NCBI GenBank assembly: GCA_016808115.1
Contig: JAEQBH010000651.1
Coordinates: 2,232,001-2,296,000 of the forward strand
Direction: 5' to 3'
DNA length: 64,000 nucleotides
DNA from: Tetrastigma voinierianum
Taxonomy: Eukaryota; Streptophyta; Magnoliopsida; Vitales; Vitaceae
The notes under the pieces are model-generated. The model saw only the letters and a list, made by a program, of their open reading frames with translations. It had not been told where the DNA came from and did no database searches. A program made the translations under genes and the position numbers. Each line of letters begins with the position of its first letter. Within the stretch, counting starts at the first letter, position 1. Below are positions 1 to 13,010 of the stretch, in pieces.

Positions 1-421
1 ATCGGATCATACATCTTGAATTGTGTGATCATCATATACCCAAGGTTCTTGCTCACCATAAGCAGAATTACATGGTCACCATCATCCAAGCCAAATATTA
101 GGTTCTTCCGACTAGTGATCGGGTCTCCCTCACAAGGTTGAGCCTTTCTAGCTAACCTTTTATGCTTGAATCCATAATCACCCAATTTGAACCTTATTAG
201 CCATTTTCCTTCTAGAAAACCAAAAGTGAACACCTTAACCCTCTTTGTTAATATTCTTTAGTCAAATATCCTTGTTTACCCTCAACATGCTTGCTTCAAT
301 GCAATATTATGTGAGAGCATGTTATGTGAATTGGGAGTTTGGGTGAAGAATTGTGTAAGAAAGGAAACCAAAGGAGGTTATGTGAGAAAAAGAAAGAAAG
401 GAAAAGTCAAGGAGGAGTAAG
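1..421 (+). mobile_element. Internal part of Athila/Tat-like element F (left piece)
   Basis: The sequence left of solo LTR E and the sequence right of it (31860 onward) join at a 5-bp duplication (GTAAG at 417-421, ATAAG at 31860-31864). They are therefore two halves of one older internal region. The right half runs into a polypurine tract and an Athila/Tat-like 3' LTR at 32696, which assigns both halves to that element. No protein domain is recognisable in these 421 bases. The 5' part of F, including its 5' LTR and pol, lies beyond the window. Confidence 0.55.
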
Positions 422-2058
422 TGTAACACCCTGAAAATACATTAACAGTTTTATAACATGTTCAGGGTGTAAAATAAATTAAATTGTATTTTTCCGGCGT
501 TTAAATGGATAAAAATAAAAAATAATAATAATTCAAGAAATAAGGGTAAATTAGAAATCTTACCCGGTCGAGGATTGAGTCATAAATAAAGAAGTCAATA
601 TGCCAAAGTGGAATAATGAGTTAAATTTGAAGTGTAAACTAAAGAGAAATGAAGGACCAAATAGCAAATTTTGGAAAAAAACTTAGTGAGATTAAACATT
701 GTAATCTCTTGTAAGAGAAAAGACTATCCAAAAAGTGGTCTTGCTTGTAAATGAGGAGGTTTCTCAATAATTTACTGCAAGGGGGGAGGGGCTGGTGAGA
801 GGAAGGAGAAGGCAATTCCTTGGTGTTTTCTCTCCATGTTGTAGAGATCAAGCTTGGTTCAAGAAGAAGAAAGAAGAGGCTTGTAAGAGATTAAAGGTAA
901 GGAATCAAACCCTAACTTTCTTTAATATTGTGTTTGGGTTTAGAAAGAACCCTAAGTTGGTATAAAAATGATGTTGATTGTTTATTTTCGGTTTTGAAAT
1001 TTGCTCTAAGTTGTTACTCATGGTTGTTTAGTTGGTGTTGAAATTTTTGTATAAAAATGTTGTTGGAGTTTTTTAGGGAAGTGCTGTCAAAATTTTTCAA
1101 AATTCATGTTTTTGTTTTGGCTATAACTTGGTCATTACTCATCCAAATTGAGTGATTAAAATTTCTGGGTAAACTAGACTTCTAGGAGATCAAATCTTCC
1201 AATAAGTGTATCCAAATTTAGACCCCATTAGACCCAGAAATTCGTCTAAAGAGAGCCTTGTTTTTTGAACTGATTACGGATTTACGTGTTGAAAATAGAA
1301 TAGTCACGGATGTTTGAGACACATCACGGAGCCCCGATTGTCGGAGTAGATGATTAATTCCTACTAAAAATAGACTCATAGAGCTATCATTTTCTTGAAG
1401 GAAGTATGAGCAAAAAAAAATGGCTCATGTGTCCCTAGAAAATTTTGCAAGTGAAGGTGTATTAGGTAGACATCAACCCTGGCAAAATCTAGTACATAGT
1501 GATTTTTTTCTTCGTTGGTTCTAATTCTTTGATTGTGACATAACATTTTTTTGGATTAGGGCTTGGTAGGAAACTGACAAGGGCCAGGATTCCGGATGGA
1601 GTGAAGAGCAAGCAACCTTTTGGGTTTGTTCTTCACACTTCTTTCTTGTTTAGGTTTTATGTTTTGTTTGACAAACCCAGCTAAATCTAAAGGTTTTATA
1701 TGAATATGCATGTGTGCTCCGTTTGAGCCATAAATGAATTAGTTTTGTTCTCGCCTTCTCTCTCTCTCCTGAATTCTAAAGTGAATGATTCAGGAAATAG
1801 TTTGAATTGATGAAATGATTTATAAGAAAAAGCATATTGATTTGTTTTAATTGATTTGAGGCAATTGATTGTGAATGATCTGCATATGAAAATTTGCATG
1901 AGTATTGAAAATGAATTGTTTATATAAATGTACATATACTATCTTATTTTACTTCATAGAATGGATTTAGACTGCATAATAAAATGTTAACCTTTAAATT
2001 CAAGAACATTGATAGATTGGTATATCAATAAAGGGTCAAATGAGCGTGCGAGCGTAAT
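422..2058 (+). mobile_element. Solo LTR E, left part (gypsy, Tekay-like family)
   Basis: The piece starts with TGTAACACCCTGAAAATAC, a typical gypsy LTR start. It aligns loosely in order with the LTRs of element A: purine-rich leader, 'gcatattgatttgtttt' block, and a block ending in 'gcgagcg'. It is interrupted at 2058 by solo LTR D and resumes at 30941. The combined LTR is about 2.5 kb. No internal coding region of the same element is found, so it is read as a solo LTR. The flanking duplication is GTAAG/ATAAG (4 of 5). Confidence 0.75.
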
Positions 2059-3440
2059 TGTAAGATCCCGATCGCTTGCGAGTACTGACAGGCCAGTTGG
2101 CGAATCCGAACCCGGATCTAGGGAACCACGATCCTCACTTTCATTTCAATCAAATACAAAAAAATCAATACAAATGTGAATACATTTTCAATATAAACGC
2201 ATTTCAAATGCCCATTGGGTATAAATGCAAAATATACATTAAACATTTTCAGGAAACCCAAACATTGGCTGGAAGGAAACGTCATTTTTAGGATAACTCC
2301 ACATTTGTTTTATCATTTACAAAATTTATTAGAGTTTTCAATATCAAAAACATTTAAAATAAATTAAGTTTAACTTTCACAATATACTTTTATTAAAAAG
2401 AGTCAATTTCAAGTTTCATTATGATGCGAGTTTACTTCTCCTCCAAATGGCTTTGGCGTTTGCTTTTATTAACTTGTAGGTCTTCACTCTTTGTACCTAT
2501 TCATGGTACTGCATTAATAAAAACAACATGCTAACATTTCATGTGATATGGTTCTATCTTAGTTCTATTCTCTCTTCATTTCATTTTTAAATCAAAACAT
2601 GTAATATTTATAAAACAATGTTTGCAATTTTCCTAATAACCCGTGGGTAAATACGATATCTATATATTTATTCAATAAATAAATTACAATTCATTAGTCA
2701 TCTCAGTTATGCATTTTCATAGGCATAAAGAAGCAAAAAAATCGTTAAAAGCACAAAATGGTATACTTTTCAATCTCATTATCATTTTCCTTATCAATTT
2801 AACCTATGCTTTGATTGCATAGAGATACTTGAATCAAACGCAGTATATATATATACTTTCGAGTTGGTGTACTACTATGTGCTGACCCACGGCTGGAGCT
2901 CACGATCGAGTATACTGCTACAATATGTCGTTTGTTCGACTCTTAATGGTATACCAATTTATCCTTAGCTTCAATTCTTGATTAACGCATTCTTTTAAAG
3001 GCATTAAAATCATTCAATACAATTTACAATATTACATATATACATTTGTATCTGGAAATAGAACATTTTCACATTCATGCAATTTTCTTATGCAAATTAA
3101 ACTACAAGCAACTATCTCAAATCACGACATTTATAACAAAGATGTTTTTAAAATACAAATCAATATGCATTTTTTCTTTTCAATCATTAAATTCATTCAA
3201 ATATTTTAGAAGTAGAGAGAGAGTTTGAGAGCAAACTAAAAAAATGATCGCTTTTGATTAAATCGTCGAATCTAGAGCTTCTAATCATGAACTTTCTCTC
3301 AAATCGACCCTTATTCAAATACAATGACAATCACATATTAGTCAGTTATTCTAGAGTACTATTTTCAGTAAGATTTGAATAATACTCATTTGGATAGCAG
3401 TCAAGTTCTGACATTTAATGTCAAACTAGTCAGTATGCAC
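2059..3440 (-). mobile_element. Solo LTR D, left part (its 3' end; minus strand)
   Basis: On the minus strand D begins at 30940 with TGTAACGCCCTAAAAATAC and ends at 2059 with CTTACA, giving TGTAA...TTACA termini. It is interrupted by element A at 3441. The halves join because 3400-3440 (motif 'taatgtcaaactagtcagtatgc') recurs as a related sequence near 29640. Target duplication is GTAAT (2054-2058) and ATAAT (30941-30945), 4 of 5. Total length is about 2.8 kb, close to A's LTR. No protein-coding remnant of the same element lies inside, so it is a solo LTR. Confidence 0.75.
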
Positions 3441-6113
3441 TGTACCCCCAAAGAAATACCTAAATTTTTATAGTAAATTATTATATCCATTCCCAGGTAT
3501 AATTGAGCCAACAGGGTATTTTCTGGGAATTGTTAGATGAATATTGATTAAATGATTATATGCTAAAATAAGAGAAATTTATTGAATTAGGAAATATAAA
3601 CGAGTAAAGAAAATGTAAAATTGTAAAATGGGAACCTAAGGGTCAATTGTAAATAAGTTTATATATGTCTAAGTGAAATTAGGAGAAATATAAATGGCGA
3701 GGAAATAATGGGAAGCAAATAGAAGAATAATGAGAAATGGAGGACTAAATACAAAAGAAATAAAGAAAAAAGAAAAAAATCAAGGAAAGGGCATGTGGCA
3801 TGCGGGGAAAGGAGAAGTTTCTCCTTTTAAAATGATTAAGGGTGTGATCCATGAAGGAGAAGGGAAAGAAGGAGAGAGAGAGAGGAAGAAGAAGAAGAAG
3901 AAAGAAGGAAAGAAAAAGAAGATCACAGGTATGTAAACTATGGGTGTATGGAACTTGTTACATTCCGTATGGAAAAGTATCGATTTTTTTTGCACAATAG
4001 TATGGATTTGTCTAGTTTTGGGTATAGAAAGAATAGATATATGGTTTGGAACCCTCTATCTTGTGTATGGTTTGGGTTTGGAAACTCCCAAACTCATTTC
4101 TTGTTAGGGTTGAGTTGAGAAAAGCTCTAAGGCTCCTATAGATGTGTTTTGGGAAGATGCAGTTTGCAATTTAAACCAGAAAAGAGTACCTATTTTTATC
4201 CTACCCAGTGGGACACTTAAAACTGATTTTGGGTAAGAAATAAAGAATTTGGCGGGTGAGTATACGTAGAGGTGGCCACATCAATGAACTTGATGTTGGA
4301 AGCTTGAATTTCTGGTCGGACCTGCATGGCTTGAGTTATGGCCCTTTTCCCTAGATAATGCCTTTCACGACCATCTGACAAACCGGTGCACACACTCATC
4401 CCGGTGCACCTGGCGATTCACCTCGGGCCAGGATCGGTCGACTCGGCGAGTCGGTCCATTTCGGTGGGTTTGACCCCTTTGGCCAGGCTCCGACAGGTCG
4501 CCTTCTTAGTCAACCTCCGTTTTGGGTGTTCTTAGACTCTATGGAAAGCCCATTTAGTCAAGAAGCCATTCATATGCCTGTAGAGGACAATAGGTGAGCT
4601 CAGATAGGGCATTTGAGCTCGGCCAGGTCGGAGTCAGCTTCCGGCCCGAGTCGGGTCGAAGCTAATTTGGTTTGACTACATGTGACCTCCAACCGGAAGT
4701 CATAGCTTCTTGTCAGCCTCCGTTTTTAGGTGTTCTTGGACTCTATGGAAAGGCCATTGAGTCAGAATGCATATATATAGCTTTGTTAAAGTGGAACTCG
4801 TATTAAGAAACTCTGAAAATCAATCCTAAAAAAACCACTATGCCTTACGAATAATATTGTTCTTTAAATGGTTTTGGAATAGGGGTTGACGAGGAGGAAA
4901 ACCCGAACTGAGATTGAGACTCCGAGGATTGGAATCAAAGTGCAAGCTTTTTGGGTTTGTTCTACCGACTTCTATTCTTCATTTCAAGTTTTTGCATGTT
5001 TGTTCTATCTTTTCCTATTCTCGTTTCAATATTTGAAATGCTTGTTCTAAATGCATAAGAAAAGCATATTGAATTGTTTTAAATGATTTGAAGAAATTGA
5101 TTGTAAAATGTTTGCATATGAAAATTGCATGACTATTGAAAGTGAAGACTATTTATACAAAATCATGCATATTGTACTGTAATTTTCTATAAAGGATTTG
5201 AGGCAGCCCTTAATAGAATGTTAACCGTTTAGTTCGTATTAAGATGAGATTTATTATACCAATACAGGGGTCAAAATAGATCTTTGCGAGCGATTGTGAT
5301 GATGTGTCACTCCGATCGGTAGCCCAATGGGATATCGGTGAGTATTCACTAAGTGAGATTTTTATAACCGGTCGACAACCCGACGGAACGTGCCATTTAT
5401 AAAACTGTTTTTTATCACAGGCCTGAGGCGGAGGGACCATGCCGGTGAAGGCTCTAATATCTTATTATATCGAAGACATAGGTTAAATTCGTTAAGAGCT
5501 CATTGGTGTTGTGAGCATAATTAGGGTGTGATTTGAGATTGAAATATTGAATATGAAAGTGTATTTTTAGGATGATCAATGAACTATAGCCGGTGTATGT
5601 AAAACAAGTATATGTAATGCATTTGCATTGATCATCCATAAAGATTTGAATTTTTGAGTTGTTAATTGTAGTTGATTTAAGTGAAGAGGCGAAGAATGGA
5701 TTTGTATAGAACCACTAAGCATGAAAATGCTTAGGCGGTTTGTTTACCAATGCTTGGCAGTGCAGAAGTGTTAGATAGTGATGGCGGACCCGAGATCGAG
5801 GCGTCAGTCATAAAGAAGGAAATTTCGGTGTCGCTCAGACTTTATGTTGCATTCATTCCATGTTTTCTTTTGGATATTGATATTTTGTAAAAACAATTTG
5901 AACCCTGAACATGTATTTTGTAAATCATTTTGAAAAGGGCTTGATACGCCATTTTGTAAACGTATTGCATTGAAGTTGTGAATGTTTATGGGCTTGCCCC
6001 AAATTGAAATCACTTCCGCAAAGATTTGATTTTGAGTGATTGAGTGATAATAGGGCATCCCGAACTTGATTCGGATCCGCCAAAACGGATCGGGCCGAGA
6101 AAGGGGTACCACA
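3441..6113 (+). repeat. 5' LTR of element A
   Basis: It starts TGTACCCCCAAAGAAATACC and ends GGTACCACA, 7 bases before the primer site. It matches 26672-29499 along its length, with many small indels. It contains two copies of a block ending 'tgttcttggactctatggaaa' (near 4530 and 4732), which is also found in LTR H. The purine-rich leader (about 3720-3930) and the short (AT) run at 4036-4043 correspond to the expanded (AT) array in the 3' copy. Confidence 0.88.
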
Positions 6114-6120
6114 ATTTTAG

Positions 6121-6137
6121 TGGTATCAGAGCCTAGG
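6121..6137 (+). other. Primer binding site of element A (initiator tRNA-Met type)
   Basis: TGGTATCAGAGCCTAGG lies 7 bases after the 5' LTR end. TGGTATCAGAGC is complementary to the 3' end of plant initiator methionine tRNA, the usual primer of gypsy chromoviruses and many copia elements. Confidence 0.9.
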
Positions 6138-6366
6138 TTTAGGCGATTCTACAAAACAATTTTGAAATTATTTGTAAATGATTTTGAAATTGTGTATAAC
6201 ATGCATTTCATTTGCACATAAAGGATGACATGACTCTGAAGCGGATCTTGTTGGTCTTAATAGGATAAGCATGGAAGGTTCAGCTTCCCGCGGGAGTCGA
6301 GAATGACCGGGGAACTTCGCACCAAGCTTGATCCACTGAGTGGAAAGGTGGGGCAAGCATCCCATG
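6138..6366 (+). mobile_element. Leader of element A between primer site and element C
   Basis: This is untranslated leader sequence of A. No gag motif is visible. It is cut at 6366 by what looks like the start of an Athila-like LTR (TGATGAGCTTAAAAGTC). The bases just before that LTR are CCATG, the expected left copy of a target duplication. No convincing right copy was identified. Confidence 0.55.
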
Positions 6367-6668
6367 TGATGAGCTTAAAAGTCATCTATTTTTAGTCCAT
6401 TTTTCTGCTTAATTTTCATATCAAAAGAGACAATTACTTTGCAGAAATATGAAGAAACTCACCCATTTGTTATTATACAATTAGAATGGAAGAAGAAGAA
6501 AATTAGAAAATCTGAGAAATAAGTGGAATAAAAGTGCGATCAATTGGCAGAAGCGATGAAAGAAGCGGCTGAGTCATTGATGCGGGTTGTGGAGTGCACC
6601 GATCCGAGTTCGATCGTGACATCGAGGAAAGTGAAGGGAATTTGATGCGGCGCGGCAGGAACCACGAT
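6367..6668 (+). repeat. Element C 5' LTR, first part
   Basis: It begins TGATGAGCTTAAAAGTCATC and continues with an AT-rich then GC-richer sequence up to the insertion point of B at 6669. The style (TGATGAGY plus a short inverted repeat) matches the start of B (TGATGAGT...ACTCATC) and of J (TGATAAGTGTG). It has no second copy in the window because the 3' LTR of C lacks this portion. Confidence 0.5.
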
Positions 6669-7805
6669 TGATGAGTACACAAAAACACTCATCTTACGGC
6701 TACAGCGTCGGTTCGTCATTTCACATTTATTTTATAATAATTTTATAGTTTGTGGCTGGGTGTCACTGATTTTGTGTGCAGGGGTGATTCTGGGACTATT
6801 GGGCGTGAGCGGCTTTTGGGCGGTTTTGGAACAATGGGGAGGCCGAGCGGGAGTGGTATCGCGTGCGGCGTCACCACGTCCGCGGCGTCCCCACGTGGCG
6901 GCGTCACCACGTCGCGGCGTCGCCTCCCGCGTCCCGCGGCGTCGCACGTCCACGGCGTCGGCTCGAAAATCACCTCATCATTTTAAAGAAACCGGATTGG
7001 CTCTGAAATTAGGGTATCGGGGCGTGCGACGAGCCGCGAGTTTCGAGCGGAGTAGCTGCTTGACAGTGCGGGAGTCACTGCGCTTTTTCATTTTGGATAT
7101 TTTCGGATTTAAAGTGTGGCTGTTTTCTTTATTAAGCAGTTTCATCTTTTCTTCCATTATGTTCTAAGATCTCTTTCTAGGGTTACATCAAACCACATCA
7201 TGTACAATGGATTAAACTGATCTTTCATGTTATTAGGTTGTTATTAATTTGTCCACATCTACTCTACCACCTGCATTTCATTATATGTTAATGTCGGCCA
7301 ATGTTAGCATAGTCGCAGCGGAATCAGAGATTCGAGATGAGGGTATTCGAGGGATAATTAGAGTAGCCCTTTAAGCCGGTCGGTTAATAGAGATATTCGA
7401 ACTGAAGGTGGCATTTGAAGTTAGAACATTTAAGCATTTGGAATAAAGTCGAGATGAGATATACTCTCGATTCTATTCACGAGATAGGCGAATATACCTC
7501 GAGAGAGGATATCTCGTAGGCAAGATCACCTCGCCATTGACATATTACAAATATATTGAATAACAATATCTTTAGAAAAGTAATCAATTGAACGTGATAG
7601 GGGGAGATTTAACCCAAGGCGTAACACCATTAATTCACTTTAGAATCAATATGGCTTAATTTGAAGTTTCCTTACTTAAAATTTTACCAGAATCGATCTT
7701 CATATGTTATGCAGCGAACCTCGCGATCAATTTACCTTTCCCTGTGGATCGATATCCGTACATTAAGTACACTATATTACTTGGGGCTACGCGTGCACTT
7801 GTGCA
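6669..7805 (+). repeat. 5' LTR of element B
   Basis: It starts with TGATGAGTACACAAAAACAC, ends with ...CACTTGTGCA, and is followed 12 bases later by the primer site. Positions 6830-6965 form a GC-rich block of 'cgtc(g/c)cggcg' motifs. The downstream half contains 'tcgatatccgtacattaagtacactatattacttggggc', broken here by spacing in other Athila-like LTRs such as J. The 3' copy at 16820-17907 differs by many short indels. Confidence 0.85.
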
Positions 7806-7817
7806 CTGTCAAGTTTT

Positions 7818-7837
7818 TGGCGCCGTTGCCGGGGAAC
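7818..7837 (+). other. Primer binding site of element B (tRNA-Asp type)
   Basis: TGGCGCCGTTGCCGGGGAAC matches, apart from the last bases, the complement of the plant tRNA-Asp 3' end. This primer is characteristic of Athila and Tat lineages, and it agrees with the lineage given by the integrase and RT motifs. Confidence 0.92.
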
Positions 7838-10800
7838 GGTTTAAATTGATATAGAGAAGTGAGCACATAGATAGTATTCTGAATTTTTCTTTATTTTTGT
7901 TATTTTTACAAGTGCTGGTAATTGGGTTTTGTTAGTTTGTGTGTTATTGCGATGCGGGTTCCGGTGGCGTACATGCGGCAGCCAAAATCGGGTCAATCAG
8001 CACTTGTGACGTGATCCCGAGCCGGGGAAAAGACTTACGCACCCGGATTGCTTGCGAAACGAGAGAGCGAGAGCAGTTAGAACTTCAATAGTCATCGAAA
8101 ACCTGCGAAGAACAAGATTTTGGCGTTGAATAAAGCTGAACCACGGAGGGAGGCGAGAAATAGGAATGGCGCGGGGCCATTTATACAAGCAGACGATCCT
8201 TACATGCTTTATTAGATGAGTTTGTTTTACCTGCTTGATTGTTCGAGGCAGCGCGTCGAGGCCCGGCCACCGATTCAAACAAACAATTTTAAAATTGAAA
8301 CGATCACGATACGAGATGCTTGAACATCTTTGTTCCATGAATTTACCCAGTGAGAATCGAACATGCATTTAACTAACTTCCTCGAAGTTTGCGATACCAT
8401 CAAATCTGTGAGTCAGAAGAAGCTCTAAGATTCTGGTTATTCCCCACTTTCACTCGGGGATAGAGCCAAGCATTGGTAACGGTCGACCACCCGGACTCGG
8501 AATTTACTCGCGTAGAGCGAGTTGGTGCAAAGTTTGGCAAGTTCTTTCCACCTTAGAGAAGATTGCCTGACTTGTGCGAGAGATCGTCACGTTTGATCGA
8601 TAGAGGGGAGAACTGGCGGAGGCATGGACTTGATTTCATGAATTATTGCGGAGATGTACTGCCAGGCCCAACCGAGGATGGATGCAAGTCCACACCTTCT
8701 ACAGTAGTGCGAGAAATACAACCAGAACAATGATAGATGCCTCGAATTTGGAGGATCATTGATGAAGAACCACAGACCCGGCGTATGAGATATTGGAAGA
8801 TCGCGGCCTTGTCGAGTGAATTACAGAAGGCTACACACCGGTAAACACGATTGGGTGGCACGGACAATGAAGTCCTCAACAATCGGTAAATCATGTGGCT
8901 CGGTGACTAAGCAGCTAAATAGGCGGCGGGGAACGACACATCTTTATACGGACCACTCCATGGGAGTTGTGTGGAATTACGTGGAGGAGCTGGCGTAGTA
9001 GTGTAGAATGTCGGTCGGGAAACCTGCAGTGGAGCAAGCCCGATGCGGCATCGAGGTTTGTCGAGTCAATCACGCGAGGGCCAGGTATGGGGAGTGCTTG
9101 ACTACGGAATCGGAATCGGGGACAAGGGTAGGCGTAACAATTAGAGGGCAGGAATAATCAAAACAATCGAGGTATGGATGGCGTAATAACGGAGACAATA
9201 TGCCATCGAAAATAGGAGCTAATGAACCACCCACGAAGAAGGCTGGATTTAGAGCAAACTCTAGCACGAGATGTTAACTAGCGTCCGCGTTTATGAATGA
9301 GACTAAGGCGAACATGCAGCAGCAGGCAACCCAGTTAAACAATCAAGCAGCACAGCTAAGGAGTTTGGAGGCACAAATGAGCGAATGGCAGAAGCTTACT
9401 TCTGAAGCGACCGGGTTCTTTGTCGAGCAATTCGAGTAAACCCGAAGAGATGGGAATAGGCACGTTAAAGCGATCCATGTTGAAGTGGGAGAGGTGGAAT
9501 CCACAAGTGCAACCCCCAATCGTAGACGAGTTAGAGGCGGGGATCACCCGGCCGAGCGGAAAGATGATGCGATAAAGAATAGTCACGGGAGAAAGCGGTC
9601 GGCGAGACCTCACAGTGAAGCCAAAGGCCGACCTCACGGTCCCTTACCCTAGCGTCTCAAAAACATAAAAGGCCCCGGATAAGCAATTCCACGAAGTTCA
9701 TGGATGTTTTCAAAAAGCATATAAACATTCCATTTCTTTGATGCCCTAGGCAAATGCGATTATGTAAAGTTCATGAAAAGACATTTTGTCTCGAAGAAAG
9801 ATTAAGCGAGACTTCGAGGCGGTAAAACTTAGGAATGCGGTGCCATCCTTGAGAGAAGCTACCCGCGGGAAGCTCAGATCCGGGCGGTTCACTTTATCCG
9901 GGTACAATTGGAAATGCTATTTTGAGAAGGCCCATTTTGTGTGATTTGGAACGGCGGTAATCTTATGCCTTATCGTCTTTAAAGCGTTTGGGATTAGGGA
10001 GGAAGCTTGCGTCCGTACGATCGCGCTTCGGCTTGCGGACAGATCTTTGAAGCACCAGGAGGGATAATGAAGATGTCTTAGTAGGAGTCGACAAGTTTAT
10101 CTTTCAGTTTCATAGTTTTAGACATGGAGGAGATAAGAAATGCAGATATTTTAGGAAGACCTTTTCTAGCAAGCAGCGGGAGCAATGATTGATGTCACGG
10201 AGGCGGCGAAACTAAGAGTAAGAAGAAGAAGTAAATTCAATATATGGCGTTAGAGACTACAGCGAGAAAGTGATACTTGCTTCATGGCCGACATAGTAGA
10301 GGCTATAGTGTCTAGCAGGTGGTCTTCTTAGGCCTAGTAGAGAATGAATACGAGAACACAGTGAGGCGAAGAATATGTTTAAAATGGATGGACTCTTTCG
10401 GACACAATGGTAATACTTCGAACCTGCAGGCGAAGGAGTTAAGCAGCGGTCCCATCGATTGAGCAACCACCCGAGATGGAGCAAAACCTACACTAGTCAT
10501 TGATATGCATACCTTAGGGTAGAATCTCGCTGCAGTGATTATCCTGGCATCTTTGGCGCACTAGGAAGCGATTATTGAAGTCATGAGATCACAAACATGC
10601 ACTCGGATGGTCTAGCTGATCTAAGGGGTCGCCGCTTCTATGTGCATGCATACGTATTTTCTTAGAAGATGGACATAAACCTTCGAGTGGAACCTTGTGA
10701 AGTTCGCCAACGATGAAGAGTAGTCGGGAAAGAGGTTTAAAATGGCTAGATGGCAGGGTGATTTACCCCATTTCGAGCCAGTGCATGCGATCGACCGATT

Positions 10801-10850
10801 CGGGTAGTCTTAGAAGAGGGAGGAACAAGCGTCATCGGGACTAGAAAACA
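7838..10850 (+). pseudogene. Gag-protease remnant of element B
   Basis: Translated fragments recall Athila Gag and protease but change frame every 100-200 bases. Near 9300 a glutamine/alanine-rich stretch (MQQQATQLNNQAAQLRSLE) matches the coiled region after Gag. Near 9700-9790 'IPFFDALG', 'YVKFMK' and near 10110 'VLDMEEIRNADILGRPFLA' match the end of the aspartic protease, where family members have ILGRPFLAT. The catalytic DLGAS motif itself is not readable (about 9940, where 'CDLERR' appears). Not functional. Confidence 0.65.
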
Positions 10851-11999
10851 ACATCTTCTTGTCGTGGAGTTCTTAGAGATTGGAGAATTTGTATTGATTA
10901 TCGGAAGCTGAACAGGCCCTCTTTCGAAAGATCACTTTCCATTCTTAGTTTCTAGATCGGATCTTTCGATCGATTAGCCGGTTGCCGTGCAGCCTTTCTA
11001 GAGCGAATGCTGCAGTTTACAATCAAATTGCCATAGCTCTGAAGATCGAAAACTGACATTCACTTGTCATATGGTACATTCGCATTCCGGCGGATGCCCT
11101 TTGGGCTGTGCAATGCCGGGTACCTTCGGCGATGCATGATGGCCATATTCTCCGACATGGTAGAAGAGCGATTGAAATCTTCATGGGCGATTTCACCGGT
11201 AATGGGAAGTCATTTGACAATTGTCTAGCAAATTTGAGGCTGTACTAGCGAAGATGTGAAAGACGATTTAGTACTCAATTGGGAAAAGTGCCATTTCATG
11301 GTACAAGAGAATTGTGTCCTTGGACATCGGATCTCGGCAAAGAGGGATAGAGGTAGATAGAGGCGAAGATTTGACAATTGAAGTTACCTCCACCTTCTTC
11401 GAGTGAAAGGGGATCCGAGAAGTTTTCTAGACACGTCTTTGGATTTTATAGTAGGTTTATCAAGGATTTCTCCGCAGTTGCGAAACCATTGTCTAATTTG
11501 TTGAGTCGGGGATCCCATTGAATTTGACTCCCAATGCATTGCATGCTTTTCTTGTATTGAAGGATAAGTTGATCGGCTCCTATTGTTGTAGCTCAGTTGG
11601 TCTTTTCCATTTGGTAATGTGTGATCTGGCGATATGCGATTGGAGGCGTCTTGGGGGGAAACTTGAGATCAAATCTTCGGGTGATTTACTATGCAAGCGG
11701 GACTTTGAATGGCCAGCTCGGTGATTATGCCACTCACGAAGAACTATTGGCCATTGTCTTTGCTTCAGGCAATTGAGACATGTTGATTGTAATAAGTCGT
11801 GAGGTGCACAGCGATCATTCGCCATTAAGTACTTGATGACCAAGAAGATGCAAAACCCCGGACCAGTTGGTGGGTCCTGGCATTGCAAGAGTTCGTGAAA
11901 TCAGGACAAGAAGAACGCGAAAATTTAGTGGCGAGACCACCTTCCCGCGATTGGAAGGCGAGAGATGATGTTCCGGTGAATGACGAATTTCCAGACGAA
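10851..11999 (+). pseudogene. Reverse transcriptase/RNase H remnant of element B
   Basis: Near 10890 the sequence reads CIDYRKLN, a universal gypsy RT motif. Near 11080 it reads FAFRRMPFGLCNA and then FQRCMMAIFSDMVEE. At the catalytic box, the frame reads IEIFMGDF where the family has IEIFMDDF, so one catalytic aspartate is lost. SFDNCLANL, NWEKCHFMVQE and GFYSRFIKDFS-like pieces follow up to about 11500. The RNase H portion (11.5-11.99 kb) is recognisable only by short pieces such as 'HYATHEELLAIVFA'-like phrases in broken frames. Stops and frameshifts throughout make this a pseudogene of an Athila/Tat pol. Confidence 0.8.
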
Positions 12000-13010
12000 A
12001 ACTTTTGCTATTGAGGACAAGAGGCAGTTCCTTGGTTTGCAGATTATGTGAACTATTTGGTGGCCAAAGTGATTCCCGAATTTGCTATCGAAGAAGAAAA
12101 AGGTTTTCGCTCACCTTAAGCACTACTATTGGGAAGAGCCAATTCTTCCCCGAGGAGCCTTGTGCGTCGGGTGATAAGGAGATGTGTGCCGAAGATGAAA
12201 TCTCGATGTCTGAACTTCATTGTCACACTCTATGGTGTGGTGGACACTTTGTTGGCCGGAAGGCAGCGGCCAAGGTTCTACAATCGGGTTTTATTGGCCT
12301 TCCTTATTTAAGATGCTCCTCAATTCGTTTCCACTTGTGACAAATGTCCTTGAATGGGAACATCTCTAGAGAACAAACCACCCATACATCCTATCTTGGG
12401 GTAAGTTGTTCGACTTATGGGGTCGATTTCATGGGACCATTTCTGCATCATATAGCAATTTGTACATCTTGTTTGGCGGCGGACTATGTCTCGAAGTGGG
12501 TAGAAACTGATCCTGCACGCACAGTGATGCGAGGTTGTGGCTCGATTCTTGCGCCTTGATATATTCTCACGTTTTGGAACTCCTCGAGCTTTAATCACAG
12601 ATAATGGTACGCATTTCTGCAATAAGGTAATAGACAAGGTTTTGCAAAAGTATGGGGTACGTCATCGTACATCTCTTGCATACCACCCACAATCAAACGG
12701 GCAAGCAGAGGTATCAGACCGAGAAATCAAGTACATCCTCGAGAGAAGGCGGTCGACAACTCCGAGAAGGATTGATGCAAAGATAGGCGATGCGCTCACG
12801 GGCATACCGCACACTTTAAAACTCCTTTAGAGTATGTCCCGTTCGACGTTTATGGTAAAGCGTGCCACCTTCCAGTAGAATTGGAGCATCGGGCCTATTG
12901 GGCCACTCAACAACTGAACATGGACGGTGCTTTGGTGGTGGCATTCTCGACTCGATGAAATTTAGATGAGTTCGAAAGCGAAGCATATGAGAACGCCGTA
13001 TTTATAAGGA
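12000..13010 (+). pseudogene. Integrase remnant of element B
   Basis: The catalytic core is the best preserved part of B. Near 12414 it reads YGVDFMGPF, near 12480 DYVSKWVE, near 12590 ALITDNGTHFCN with the second catalytic Asp, and near 12690 HPQSNGQAEVSDREIK with the catalytic Glu. The frame changes near 12530. After 12830 'YGKACHLPVELEHRAYWA' is the Athila/Tat signature after the core. This region, with the tRNA-Asp primer site, fixes the lineage. Confidence 0.85.

Noticed and set aside
6760..7167. 135-codon open frame rich in Arg/Pro in the 5' LTR of B
   Set aside because: It lies across the GC-rich CGTCGCGGCG block, with open frames on both strands, and is not preserved in the 3' LTR copy.
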